Shown one piece after another: positions 33,740 through 45,768 of a stretch of 64,000 nucleotides of DNA; the first letter of the stretch is position 1; each line of letters starts with the position of its first letter. Both the position numbers and the translations under genes were made by a program. The DNA comes from Amia ocellicauda (taxonomy: Eukaryota; Chordata; Actinopteri; Amiiformes; Amiidae), in contig NC_089858.1 of assembly GCF_036373705.1 (NCBI RefSeq), forward strand, positions 33,878,249 to 33,942,248, given 5' to 3'. The notes beneath the pieces were generated by a model. The model did no database searches. It was not told the origin of the DNA and saw only the letters and a list, made by a program, of their open reading frames with translations.

Positions 33740-34580
33740 TGCATCTGGGTTTTTACTGGAGCATTCTAGGTATATGGTACCTTGTAAATGCCTTGTACAT
33801 TGCACACGGGTACAATAGCAGTACAATTCTCAACTCAGGAGTCCACAGCCCTGACTACTGACTGACTACTCCACACAACCAGTCTTTGTTCTTAATGAGG
33901 AACAAATGAGAGCACTGCTGTGCCCACGTTCCTTCATCTAAATTTTAAATAAACTAAAGTTCTTCAGGGAAAAAGCACCAAAAAAAGCTTTAAATTCTCG
34001 AAAACATTTATTTTAAATTCTGATAATGCACTGAAAAATAAAAAAAAAGAGTAGCAAACACAAACATGCAGTGTAGTGTCAGAAATCAAGCTGATAGAGT
34101 ATCTGAATGAACTCCCTGTGGAACAGATATCCAGCAAAAGAACAGACTTTGGTTGCAGTTACCAAAAGAAAAATACAGGTGTTTCAAAGATCCTCTTTAT
34201 TTTATAAGATATGTTTATAAGCTCATATTTGGTGATGAACTTTGTTAAAAACAACCATAGCAATCATCTGGGAAATGATGTCTGCCACTACATCAATTAA
34301 ACCCAATTACCAGCACCTTTTGAAAAAACTAAGACACGGGTGCCATCACAATACAAATGCAGTGCTATTTTCTAATTTAATCAGTAGTGGCGCATCAGAT
34401 GTATGATCAGTTTGGGTTCTCAATATAACCTAATACTAACATAATAATGTTTACAAAGGGCCAATATTGCAAACAAAGTTCGCCATATCGCTCTTTACTG
34501 TAAATTTAATGAGTGTAATGCCCATTGTGCATTGATAAGGCCAAATCCGTGCCTGTGTGAAAAAGATGTTGCAGAACACT

Positions 34581-34635
34581 GATATAGATAGATACATACA
34601 TACATACATACATACATACATACATACATACATAC

Positions 34636-34678
<43 letters not shown>
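34581..34678. repeat. (CATA)n/(GATA)n microsatellite
   Basis: Tetranucleotide repeats change from CATA to GATA units. Reading frames across it are low-complexity artefacts. Confidence 0.95.
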
Positions 34679-34679
<1 letters not shown>

Positions 34680-35336
34680 AGATATGCGTTATCCACACAT
34701 GTAATGTTTTTATATTATTTAAAGAGACACCCAATGGCTATTCTGAAATGCCAGCAGGCATGTAAAGGATGGGAGTTGATGTAAACAATATATTGGTAAT
34801 ATATTTGTCTTTGTATTTTTTTAAATATGTATTATTCTAAATAAAACAAGCGAAGTAGAAAGCAGTAAAACAGCAGCACAAACCCAATTAAGCCTCTGCA
34901 GTACAGACATGTTGTTAATCACCACAGTAAGAGTTGGTGTTATTTTCGTGCATGTACATGCATTCCTGCACACTGTCTGGATTCTTGAAATAGTTGATGT
35001 GCAATCGCCCCGTCCCACCACAATAACTGATCTAGGTAGTTCTGCTCGGCTGGGCTGCATGTTTCAAAATAGCAGCAGCTCTTGGTGTCTCGGTGTGGTG
35101 TGTCAGAGCAGTACAGGTCAGGAAGGAGCGTTCGCGCAGCTCGTGTACATCTTGGTTTCATTTCTACTTTACCAGGCTTCATATTTCAGCACCTCATCCT
35201 GTATCTCTCTCCACTGTATGATTCATGGCAATCTTAGGCTGTTTTTGTCAGTATGCTACCCCAGTCATCATGGCCAAAAGCCAAACAGACAATAACACTC
35301 GATTGCTGTGAGAGTGTATACGTATATCAAAAAGTG

Positions 35337-35575
35337 GAAATGTTAAAATGGCAATGGGCCGGACAACATTGAAGAAGAACAGATCAAAGATGGACAAAGG
35401 AAGATACTGAATGGATCCCAAGAGATGAAAAAAGACCCAAAACACGACCACATAAAAGATGGGAAGATATCCAGGCATGAGGCTGAAAAGAGAGGCTGTA
35501 GATCAAAGCAAGAGGAAATGTCTTGGGGAGGCCTTCATCCAGCAGTGGATCAATACTGGCTTATGATGAAATATA
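35337..35575 (+). mobile_element. Non-LTR retrotransposon 3' fragment (reverse transcriptase C-terminus)
   Basis: One frame reads KWQWAGQH, stop, RRTDQRWTKEDTEWIPRD, then KRPKTRPHKRWEDI. After a shift, GRPSSSSGSILAYDE and the alternative LGEAFIQQW-like stretch follow. The order GH..R..DxRW...EW.PRD..R..GRP..RW is the C-terminal signature of a common animal LINE reverse transcriptase group. Stops and shifts show it is dead. Confidence 0.62.
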
Positions 35576-36628
35576 TATAATGGCATATGCAGTATATAGT
35601 AATAGAATGGAGGCATGATTAAGACAATAATTGAATTTTTTACTATTCAAATATAGATAAAACATATTTTAAAAAGTATAGAGCATTTAACAGCGAACAA
35701 AAATAATAAATTATGTACACAATACAGTTATACAAATGCATATATGTCATCCCAGTTTACATCATCGTGGTACTTACAGTGTTACAGTGTTAACATCTAA
35801 ACTACAAGGATTTCCTTTTAGACATTATAATAGAAAAATATATAAAAGTACACAATAATCAGGTTGCCAGGGACTAAAATAAAATGCACAGGCAATGTCT
35901 GCTGCTGACTCTAGATTATACTGTGTGACCTGAGGTTTGCAGCTTGAACAATAGAACCAAACTCTTATTAAAACAAACAGCACTTTTCCTACCCGTACAC
36001 AAATGAATGAGAAGGTACCATTTTTATATATTTCTCTTGATACTTGATCCATACATATTAAGAGTTTCATCAATTTGTTTTCAAGGTTGAATTACATTTA
36101 CACAAGTATTTCTCCTGAGACAGTATACATTATTTTATTCATTACATTTTTCTAGATTTTTTGTTTATTCTAGTCTGACACCTGGAGGTCATTATTAGGT
36201 TTTTCAGCAGCAGATGAATTTGAATCCCCGGCCAATACAAAACAGAGTGTGTTAAATGTACAGTACTTTTTCATTTCTGTAGGGGGCAGCAGATATTTAA
36301 TAATGCCTAGTGCTCAGTGAACTGGAAATGAAAAAACTGCAGCAGACACACCAGCGTATGAAAGCTCACTTTGACGTGATGAGAAACATTATGAATGCCT
36401 TTTAACACAAAGACATCAGATTGCTTGACACGGAGAGAATACGATATACAACACAGTCAACATGATTGAATTAAGTTGAACTAACCCTCCTTCTTGGTAA
36501 TTAGGGTTCCAATCAATTCACTGTGAAGTGTACAAACATGTGCTGTCTGTTGCTTCAGTTTGACATGTTGTTTCTAATAGAATGCTTATAGAAGGGACTC
36601 CAGTCCTTGTAAATATCTCTTTCAGATA

Positions 36629-36918
36629 CACTATATTACCAGCAGTATTCGCACAAGCAGCCCCTCTGTGCGGTGCTGTGGAGAGCCTGAGGTTTATACG
36701 AAGGGCTCCCTGATAACCACTATGCTTTGGCATGTTTATATAACACAGTTTCTGCCAGCATTGGTGGGATTGTATGTTGAGGTCAGACTGGGTGAATATA
36801 ATGGTGGTGCCTTTTTCTCACGGCCCTGAGTGGAGGATATACACACTTTCCCACCTACAAACTCTTAAATGGATTGCCAATTTGATTTGGTGGTCCCAAT
36901 ACTTTTGGTAATATAGTG
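36629..36918. mobile_element. Small Tc1-type MITE (290 bp)
   Basis: TA sites flank at both ends. The inverted ends are CACTATATTACCAGCAGTAT and ATACTTTTGGTAATATAGTG. No coding content. Confidence 0.75.
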
Positions 36919-37281
36919 TATGTGAACACAAATGCGAATATATAGTATAGAAAACAGTAGATAAGTGCACAAATATATTGATATATACATATATACAAAT
37001 ATGGAAATTAGATCTCCTCAGACACAAACATGTTCTCTCCACTCTCTTCTGTAAACAGCAATCTGATGGCATTTGAACTTTCTATTTTTATGTCTTCCCA
37101 AACAGCAGAAAAGGAATATTGCACCATCCAGTCCAGTCCAGTCCTGTCATCCCACTCCAATTAGTAGCCTGTAGTTCTCCATCACCGGTAAGGGGTTAGC
37201 TTTACACGTACAGCATTGTAATTCCTGTGTCACCTCTCCCCCCCACGTCCCCCACCCACCAGAGTTGGCAGTCGGCTGCGC

Positions 37282-39450
37282 TCATACCGGGTACCCGTAC
37301 TTGCTGGAGTACTTTGCGGAGGGGACCCCGCTGACCACGCTGGGCTGGCTGTAAGAGGACGGTTGCCGTGCCATTTGGCCCTTCTTCTCTGTGTAGATGC
37401 TGCTGCGGACGGAGGACCCGGGCCGCGAATGCCGGCCGCCCACGAAGTTGTAGTTGAGGCCGGCGTGCGAGCGGTACCCGAGGACGGAGCGGAAGCTGGA
37501 GTTGGGCGTGACGGGGCGGCTCGCAGGGGGTGGGGCGTCCTCCCTGGTGTGCGAAGAGGGTTACAATGGTTGATTAAACAGCCAAACCGCTCAGGCATCA
37601 CCTTGATATTATTTATGTTTCATGTTTTTCTATCCTTCTGGGTCAAAATGTGATTTTCCTGGACCCCAATCCTGGAATTTTACATTCTGCACAGCCACAT
37701 TACTGTCCTAACTGATGTTGTAAACCTCTTGCTGCAAAACCCTTTTGTAAAGTTTACACTCTAGTAATGCATTGTGGATTTCGTAACTCTTTACAATTAG
37801 AGACAGTGATTCAGTATCTTCTGTTGTCCCTTGTGCTGTTTCCAAAATGATTTTGCTGTGCGACTGTGATTCGTGAAAACAACATGACAGAGATGCTAAA
37901 GGTTAATAGAAGGGCAAGGTCCTGGTAATATAATTCCAGGAAAAGCACCTACACAGTCATTGTCTATCAGTTTATTTCCCCCTTTGGCCTCCATCCCACA
38001 TACCTAATCTCATTCGCCATTTCCTTTTGGTAGCGCCGTTTGTTGCAGCAGCAAATCAGGAGCCAGATGAGCAGCAGGAGGAGGAGCAACAGGAGCAGAG
38101 CACCAATCACAGCACCTGCAATCATTCCAGCTCTGTTGACAGCTGGGGAGAGAGAGAGAGAGTATTTTACACACACTACATTATTCATTGTATTACTGTT
38201 TAAAACCATGTTTAACTTTTCAAAATCAACCTTTTTCCTTAGGGATGCACATATTTAATACAAGATTTACTGTGATATTAAGCTAACAGCTGTTGTAACT
38301 CCTTGACGTGGGAACGCTGAAAACTGTCACATGTATTATTCAGTCTGCTTATGTGTAAGTCCTTTAAGCCACTTACACATTTAATCAGGCTTCTAACACA
38401 TTTAGGTGAGTGAGTGTGGTTTCCCATTTTCTCAAAAAAGGGACATTTATTTTGTGGAAGAAATGTGTCACAGAGACAGTGATAATCCCCGTGGGTCCTG
38501 GAGAGCCACAGTAAGGGGTTGTTGTTTCACCAAAGCACATAGTGAGCAGTTATTGACTTAATCACTATACATTGCCACAATTTCCAGGCCTCCAGTCACT
38601 GGGGAATGTTCTTGTTTCACAATCTGTTCCATGTGGCTCTGTGGGACCAGGAGAGGGGGATAGGTGGGGATGCACACTCACGTGTGTAGGCCCGCAGTGT
38701 GTAGATGCACTGCTGCTTGCCCACCGCATTCGAGGCCTCACAGCGATAGTTGCCCACGTAACTCTGCGAGTGATTCTTGATCAGCATCTCGCCGGTCTGA
38801 GGATCTGAGAAGGAGAGGAAATAGGACTCAATCTGGGTTAATGGTTACGTTCTTGACCCCCAGTGAAGCTCTGAGTGTGTGTTTGTTTAATGATACTATT
38901 TTTATGTGGATTAGTGCACTAAAGGTTTATCTGTACATATGGTTACAGATCAGATATGACAAGGTGTTCCTTAGGAAGACCAAGAATCGACTGTGTCATT
39001 TTTTTAACAGCAACACCCATTTTTGGGTGCCCCAACCCAAAGCCAAGAAACACAATCACTCTTGGGAACAAAATGAATGATGATATCTTTTTGGAGTGGG
39101 GAACAAGTTAGGCAGGAATAAAAATAAATACATAATTGAAGAAAAAAGGTTAACATATCACAGGCAAGCACATGTGTATTATATGGTGGAATGCAGAAAG
39201 TGGACACATGTCTTCTAAGGTGCCGTAAATAGGAACCTGGGAACTGTAATTGTTCTGAGGCATCCTGTCGTGGTACTTACTTTGTACAGCAACAGGGGGA
39301 ATACTCCCCCCGCTCTCCCTGAACCAGCTGTAGCTGAGAGGGGTGGAGCCATAGTAAGACTTGCAGCGCATTGAGACGGGCGCCCCCTCCTCCTCCTTAC
39401 CCTCAACCCAGCACTTGGGCATGGAAGGGGGTGCTGATGTGAAAGAGAGA

Positions 39451-39497
<47 letters not shown>

Positions 39498-39814
39498 GGT
39501 TACAAAAAGGGAAGACAGCAGCAATGTGAGAGCAGTGGAAACTAGAATGGAGGAAGAGAGAGGGGGAGCTGGAATGAAAGAGATGTATGTATAATAAAAG
39601 GCAAGGTTGTTTGGCAACCCTTCCAGTTGTAAGTATGGTATTGACCCTACACCTACGTCAATACATTTTCTTGTGAGTCACTATCTGGAGAGGAACCTGT
39701 ACACATATTGGAATATATCTCGATGTGAAGAGAGGTAGGGACTTACAAAAATACATTAGAACAGTAAAGCTGGAAAGAAAGACAATGAGAGAAGGAAACA
39801 AAATTGTATGTATA

Positions 39815-39850
<36 letters not shown>

Positions 39851-40919
39851 TCACCTAAAGGATTATTAGGAACACCATACTAATACTGTGTTTGACCCCC
39901 TTTCGCCTTCAGAACTGCCTTAATTCTACGTGGCATTGATTCAACAAGGTGCTGAAAGCATTCTTTAGAAATGTTGGCCCATATTGATAGGATAGCATCT
40001 TGCAGTTGATGGAGATTTGTGGGATGCACATCCAGGGCACGAAGCTCCCGTTCCACCACATCCCAAAGATGCTCTATTGGGTTGAGATCTGGTGACTGTG
40101 GGGGCCAGTTTAGTACAGTGAACTCATTGTCATGTTCAAGAAACCAATTTGAAATGATTCGACCTTTGTGACATGGTGCATTATCCTGCTGGAAGTAGCC
40201 ATCAGAGGATGGGTACATGGTGGTCATAAAGGGATGGACATGGTCACAAACAATGCTCAGGTCGGCTGTGGCATTTAAATGATGCCCAATTGGCACTAAG
40301 GGGCCTAAAGTGTGCCAAGAAAACATCCCCCACACCATTACACCACCACCACCAGCCTGCACAGTGGTAACAAGGCATGATGGATCCATGTTCTCATTCT
40401 GTTTACGCCAAATTCTGACTCTACCATCTGAATGTCTCAACAGAAATCGAGACTCATCAGACCAGGCAACATTTTTCCAGTCTTCAACTGTCCAATTTTG
40501 GTGAGCTTGTGCAAATTGTAGCCTCTTTTTCCTATTTGTAGTGGAGATGAGTGGTACCCGGTGGGGTCTTCTGCTGTTGTAGCCCATCCGCCTCAAGGTT
40601 GTACGTGTTGTGGCTTCACAAATGCTTTGCTGCATACCTCGGTTGTAACGAGTGGTTATTTCAGTCAAAGTTGCTCTTCTATCAGCTTGAATCAGTCGGC
40701 CCATTCTCCTCTGACCTCTAGCATCAACAAGGCATTTTCGCCCACAGGACTGCCGCATACTGGATGTTTTTCCCTTTTAACACCATTCTTTGTAAACCCT
40801 AGAAATGGTTGTGCGTGAAAATCCTAGTAACTGAGCAGACCAACTGCCATGTGATTGGTTGGTTAGATAATTGCATTAATGAGAAATTGAACAGGTGTTC
40901 CTAATAATCCTTTAGGTGA

Positions 40920-40963
<44 letters not shown>

Positions 40964-43284
40964 CTATATATATATCGTATCAGTACAATTAGTACAGTGC
41001 AGTACAAAAGAGACCTGAGTCTGAGGAGGTGGGTAGCAGACCCTGACAACTCAGTGTCTCTCCAGTGTCAGTGTAATGTATGCATGCGTGGGGCAGACTG
41101 CTGTTTCTCACCCATCACCACCAGCGTGATTTTGCGCATGTCATTGCCGAGACCCTTCTTCACTTTGCACTGGTAGGTGCCGGTGTCCGAGGCCCCCAAG
41201 TTTGACAGGGTGATGGATGCATCGCCTTGGCTGGGGTCCCTGGCCGTGAAGACCAGCCTGTTCGCCAGACTTGGGATGGTGTAATTGGAGTTCTGGCCCT
41301 CAATGTAGGATAAGATCTGCCAAAGAGAGGTAGAGGAACCATTCAACCCATTCCTTACGCGCAAGGTCCCTCCCATCACAAACGCCATTGTTAAAACGTT
41401 AAAACGAGTTGTTCTTCACATATATATTTTAACAAGATGTTTCAGAAAAAAATATTAGTGATATTGAAAAGAAAACTTCAGATTCATTTGAAGATTTGGC
41501 CTCCTCATACGACTCCAACCCCCAACATCTATCCTAAGGGAAAGTCCTGCTCTGACTCCAGGCTGTGTCTCACCAGAGTGTCTTTCTGGGTCATGTCCGG
41601 GCTGAGGCTGAACCATTCAATATCCATCGGTCCCACATCTGAGGCGGCGGGGGTGTACGTGCATCCCAGCGTCACCTGCTCCCCCTGCGCCTTCTGAATG
41701 GTCTGAGGACCATAGGAAGTGATCTGCATTGCCACAGTGACACCTAAAGGCACGGAGGAACCAATGCAGAAAGAGTCAGGAAGTGCTTTTGTGCTACAGC
41801 AATGTTACTCTTGACGTTGACTCGCAGGAACTCCTCTTTCATAAAGAGATTCACTGGTCCCTGAGGAGAGAACAGAAGCCACAGCTGGGGGTGCTGGATT
41901 TTCTCTCCGAAGGGCCAGACGGAGAGAGCCAGACAAGATGTCTCACAACTATGATTTCTTAAATACGTATTTTCTAGGGGCCCAACAGTTATTTATACAT
42001 TTATCGGCAATATTTCCCTTATTGCACAAACACTCCTGCTTATTCTCAAGTGCCGACAAAAGTAGATTGAATCACAGAGGAACGATTAACCAACCCTGAG
42101 TACCGGACTGTGTCCACCGCTCAGAGTTGCGGTTCGGTTTCCCCTTACACAGGCACGGGTGAATGTTTGGCAGATACAGAGGTTTCCGTGGCTGAGAGGA
42201 ATTCAGAGAGGGAGGTGGTGGCAGATTTAGCTGCGTTGCCCTTTCTTCCTGAATTGTTTAACATCTGTTTGGTTGCTATACCGGTTATGGGCCTGAAGTT
42301 GGCAAGCGATTTAATAATGAGCCATGCCAGTACATATGTGTATAAGTTGTATTTTGACTAGTACTTTAAGGGACAATTGTAAAAAAATAGTAAGTTTACA
42401 TTGAATATCTTTTCATAAAATCCAAAAATGTCATAATTCATAATTATTCTATTATTCTTGGGAAAAAAGGTGGTAGTGTTGTAATATAGTGTGCCTAATC
42501 ATGATCAACAATGCAGAAACTGATTCTGTAGTTTCTATGCTTTAATTTGAGTGGTCCCACATGCTTTTTGTGAAGTAGTAGTGTAATATAGGTTGTCTAA
42601 TCAGGATCATCTATGTAGAATATTATAGTACAGGTTGTCTATTTTCATTTGATAGGTGTCACATGCCTGTACTGCTTATAAAGTCCATATTAAACACTTG
42701 CGGGTCTAAGAAGTTCCAGCCAGGTGAAAATGGGGCTGAGTGTAAAGTGATATGCCTATATTTTAAATGATCTTAATTTAAATAAATGTAAGAAATCATA
42801 TTCAAACTGTGGGTCTAACTCATGAGTTCGACTTTTACCAACTTTGGAAAAATCTTTTAACTTTACCAGCACATCCATCCTCTGCTATAAATCTTAAAAG
42901 CAGTGTCTGTAAATGTCAACCTTTCTGACATTTATAATGTGAAGGAAAACGCACTGAACTGCATTGAGCTGTAGGTGTGCTTCATTACATGAATGGCCTT
43001 TGCTCTGGAATACAGCTGGAATTCTAATATCTACCGGAATCCATAATGATATCCTCTATACCCAGAACAATACTGCAGGTAACAACTGTGCTCGGTCTCC
43101 TTACCATTTCTCGATGCATTTTGACAATAAGATCAATTTACAGTACAATGGGTTTCAGCTAATATATGCTGCTGAGCCTGTATACTCTTGTACACAATGT
43201 GAGTTTCTTCAAGTCATGCAGTAACCACACGCACACACACACACGCACACGCACGCACACACGCACGCGCACACACGCACGCAC

Positions 43285-43322
<38 letters not shown>

Positions 43323-43654
43323 GCACACACACCCATACGCACACACACACGCACACGCACACACACACACACACACACACAAACAGCTTCTTTAAGCTGA
43401 AACCTTGGCAGGGGGGTTAAATGAGGATGAGCTAGGAGGGAATCCCCCACCCCACCACAACAACACACACACTTTTCTATATTGGTGAATATGGGTATGT
43501 CTTTATGGGTCTATATGGGTATATATGGGCGTATCTTTAAGCCAACAGCGTGACAATCATTTTCATATTGTCAAAACACCCTCATCCCTTAAAAATTTCA
43601 AGTGTGTAGATATTATGTGTGTATTAGCCTTTTGTCTGTTTTCTTCTTCTTCTT

Positions 43655-43685
<31 letters not shown>

Positions 43686-43686
43686 A

Positions 43687-43720
<34 letters not shown>

Positions 43721-45768
43721 AATATATACTGTGTATTTGTTCTTTGGGGTGTTGTTTTAATATAAGCTGTTTTGCTTTTCCAATCTCACCTGCACTGTTT
43801 ATGCTGCTTTAATTTTCTTTTTACCTGTCTTATATTATTATAAATAAATAATTTGATCAAAAGAGACCTACATTTCATTACATTATTTGTCCCTGCACCT
43901 CTGATGCAGTGGTCCCATTGGTTTATACCTGAATAAATCAATCAATCAATCAGTCAATCAATCAATTAATAATTTGGGCATTGTTGTGGTTTCAGAGTCA
44001 CACCTTGTTCATCTCACGATCACAGGCCCCCACACAGAACCCGTACGATAAGGAAGAACACATAAACAGTGTGACTATGCTCTAGTATCCTGTATCTTCA
44101 CCCATAGTGTACTGAAGCTCACTGATCTGTACTTCTCCATTACAAGGGGCCTCAAGACGTACACGAACACCCCCGCTCCCTTCCTTCACAAGCCCTCTGG
44201 AGCGGCACCTAAAAGTCCTGTCATTCTATGCATGGTTGTCATCTGCAGCCACACGCCCACTCCCGCCGTCTCTCCCTCTGAGTCACGCTGTCTGTGTCTC
44301 AGTCACACCCTCTCTTCAGCTGTCACTCTGTGTGACTACCTCTCTCCCACTCTCTGTGCGTCGGTTTGTCCGCTCGCTCGTCGCCTGACAGCTGTGAGGC
44401 CCCAGGCCTTAAGGCAGGGTGTTTCACGCTGGCTGCGATTGTTTTAATTGTGCTGTCCCTCTTCAATCTTTTTCTTTTTTAATCTTCTTGTTAACTCGGT
44501 TTTGTGTTTGACATTTCTGTTCTTACATCCAAAATCTGGGAAGAAAGCTTGTGTGTTTTGTGTTTTTTCTTCTGTAAAAATGTCACATGCAATTACACAA
44601 GAGACCGCAGTATACTAAACAAACACAACCACGATGCCTTAAACAAGCAAGGATTATTTAATCAATAATTTGAGAGAGGGCGGTGTAGGACTGAGGGATC
44701 AGTCTGAATCATAGCAATTAAAAGACTAACGAGATGGCTAATAGAAAAGTCTAATAAATATAAAGGTTCAAACCTGTGGATTAGTTCTCTCTGAAACGAC
44801 ATAAAAAATTGCGTAAAAAAATACAACACCATTTCATTTTTTTTACATTTATATGATTTATGTATTGATTGATATTGCGTTACTGATACTTCAAACAATG
44901 TCAGATGTTATTCTATTCTTTTGAATGTGACAGTTATCATTGGAATGTATATGTATGTGGTTTGTTTGGTTTTGGTTTTGGGTGAGGAGGAGAAAACATC
45001 TTTGAAAGAAACACACCCTGGATCCTCAGCAGTCTGGTTTATCCAAACAGTAGTACTGTAGGAATGTAAGTTGTTTAAGGTAAGTCTGTGCCTTTGTTTC
45101 AACCATCCCTGTCTTACATTTGAAAACATGAAAACTTTTCAAACTGTCACCAACTCCAACTTCGGCTGTTACGTCCTAGGAAGAACAAAACAGAAACGAA
45201 CGATTTGAAGTCTAGCATATACTGATAAAATGTCAGTCACTGCCACAGACTCAGAACTGAGAATAGTGCTGCAGTAACGGAGGAATCTTTTGGATCACAC
45301 ACATGTAGACAAACGGCCCTGGCAGGTCAACATGACCACTCACCGATAAGTGTAAAGTTTTCTCGCAAACACATCTGCATGTTGGCTCCGAGTCATATGC
45401 ACCAGCAGCAGAATAACAAAAATAAACAGACTAGGCCCTATTATCTATGCTGGTAAAGTAGGTGTAGAGAACGAATTACTCATGCGGTTTGGGGAACGGT
45501 AATTCATTAGGATCCTATGAGAAATAGCTTGAGGACCTTGGATGCGTAGGTTGTTAACAGATGGGCCAAAGCCTGAAGGAACCAAACAGCTCTCCTTCTC
45601 AGCAGGAGGGTATCTGGGATGCATTCATACTCTACCTGCCCACAGCTACAACGAACCCTAGGGAGTTTAGCGTCTGAGCTTACCTGTGCTCAGGTAGACG
45701 GCGAAAAGCACCCCCAGCACTGTCCTGAAACACAGATGCGGGTTTCTTCTGTCCTGCGCTGCTGCCAT
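37282..45768 (-). CDS. vsig8: VSIG8-like membrane protein (V and C2 Ig domains, CTX/JAM type)
   Basis: Seven exons on the minus strand join in frame: 45768-45684, 41743-41574, 41316-41112, 39433-39281, 38804-38682, 38142-38004 and 37543-37282, giving 378 residues. The first exon is a signal peptide (VLGVLFAVYL). The V domain is split over two exons (VTLGCTY, IEWFSL, then DTGTYQCKVKK); the C2 domain over two (MPKCWVEG, MRCKSYYG, YRCEASNAVGKQQC). Half-domain exons and the extra C2 cysteine pair are typical of the CTX family. A membrane segment ([17 protein letters not shown]) is followed by three Cys, a possible palmitoylation site. The Ser/Tyr-rich tail ends KYGYPV, which could bind a PDZ domain. 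The residue pattern fits VSIG8 best. The mammalian protein is slightly longer and its function is poorly known; adhesion or immune-checkpoint roles are inference. The assignment could also be to a fish paralogue. Confidence 0.83.
39442..39495. repeat. (GA)n microsatellite beside the C2 exon of vsig8
   Basis: The purine tract lies in the intron, 9 bases from the 5' end of the C2 exon; on the transcribed strand it forms the pyrimidine tract of the acceptor. Confidence 0.92.
39848..40922 (-). mobile_element. Tc1-like transposon, second copy with 5' coding deletion (1,075 bp)
   Basis: It has the same inverted ends as the element at 28980-30199 and lies in the vsig8 intron between the V and C2 domains, flanked by AT repeats. 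A deletion of 145 bases removes the start codon and the first DNA-binding helices. The remaining frame 40758-39880 (292 residues) is intact, with all three catalytic acidic motifs, and almost identical to the first copy. Confidence 0.95.
39880..40758 (-). pseudogene. Tc1 transposase lacking its N-terminus
   Basis: An open 292-residue frame keeps [17 protein letters not shown] and [12 protein letters not shown] but lacks the start and first DNA-binding domain. It would retain the catalytic core without specific end binding, so it is presumed inactive. Confidence 0.85.
43228..43381. repeat. Long imperfect (CA)n microsatellite
   Basis: About 150 bases of CA units with interspersed CG steps. Confidence 0.95.
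43640..43720. repeat. Adjacent (TTC)n and (TTA)n microsatellites
   Basis: Two trinucleotide tracts abut without a spacer. Confidence 0.92.

Larger units (their letters stand above)
32766..37281. other. Intergenic region between receptor D and vsig8
   Basis: No host coding exon was found. It contains the deleted Tc1 element, a tetranucleotide microsatellite, a non-LTR retrotransposon fragment and a small Tc1-type MITE, each listed separately. The rest (33740-34560, 34690-35330, 35580-36620) shows nothing I can name. The 3' UTR of vsig8 should lie in the part just below 37282. Confidence 0.5.
41744..45683. other. vsig8 intron 1
   Basis: This 3.9-kb intron has no second gene. It holds an imperfect (CA)n tract at 43228-43381, (TTC)n at 43640-43684 directly followed by (TTA)n to 43720, and an (AATC)n run at 43938-43970. 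Long reading frames of His-Thr or Cys-Val here come from the CA tract only. Confidence 0.7.

Noticed and set aside
34909-35295. 128-residue plus-strand frame upstream of the LINE fragment
   Set aside because: No similarity to a known domain, no splice context, and an equally long frame on the opposite strand.
37230-37601. 123-residue minus-strand frame rich in Pro, Ala and Ser
   Set aside because: It overlaps the last vsig8 exon in another reading frame; the spliced frame continuing from the membrane exon is the real one.
43159-43468. Cys-Val and His-Thr rich frames on both strands
   Set aside because: Products of the CA microsatellite in vsig8 intron 1.
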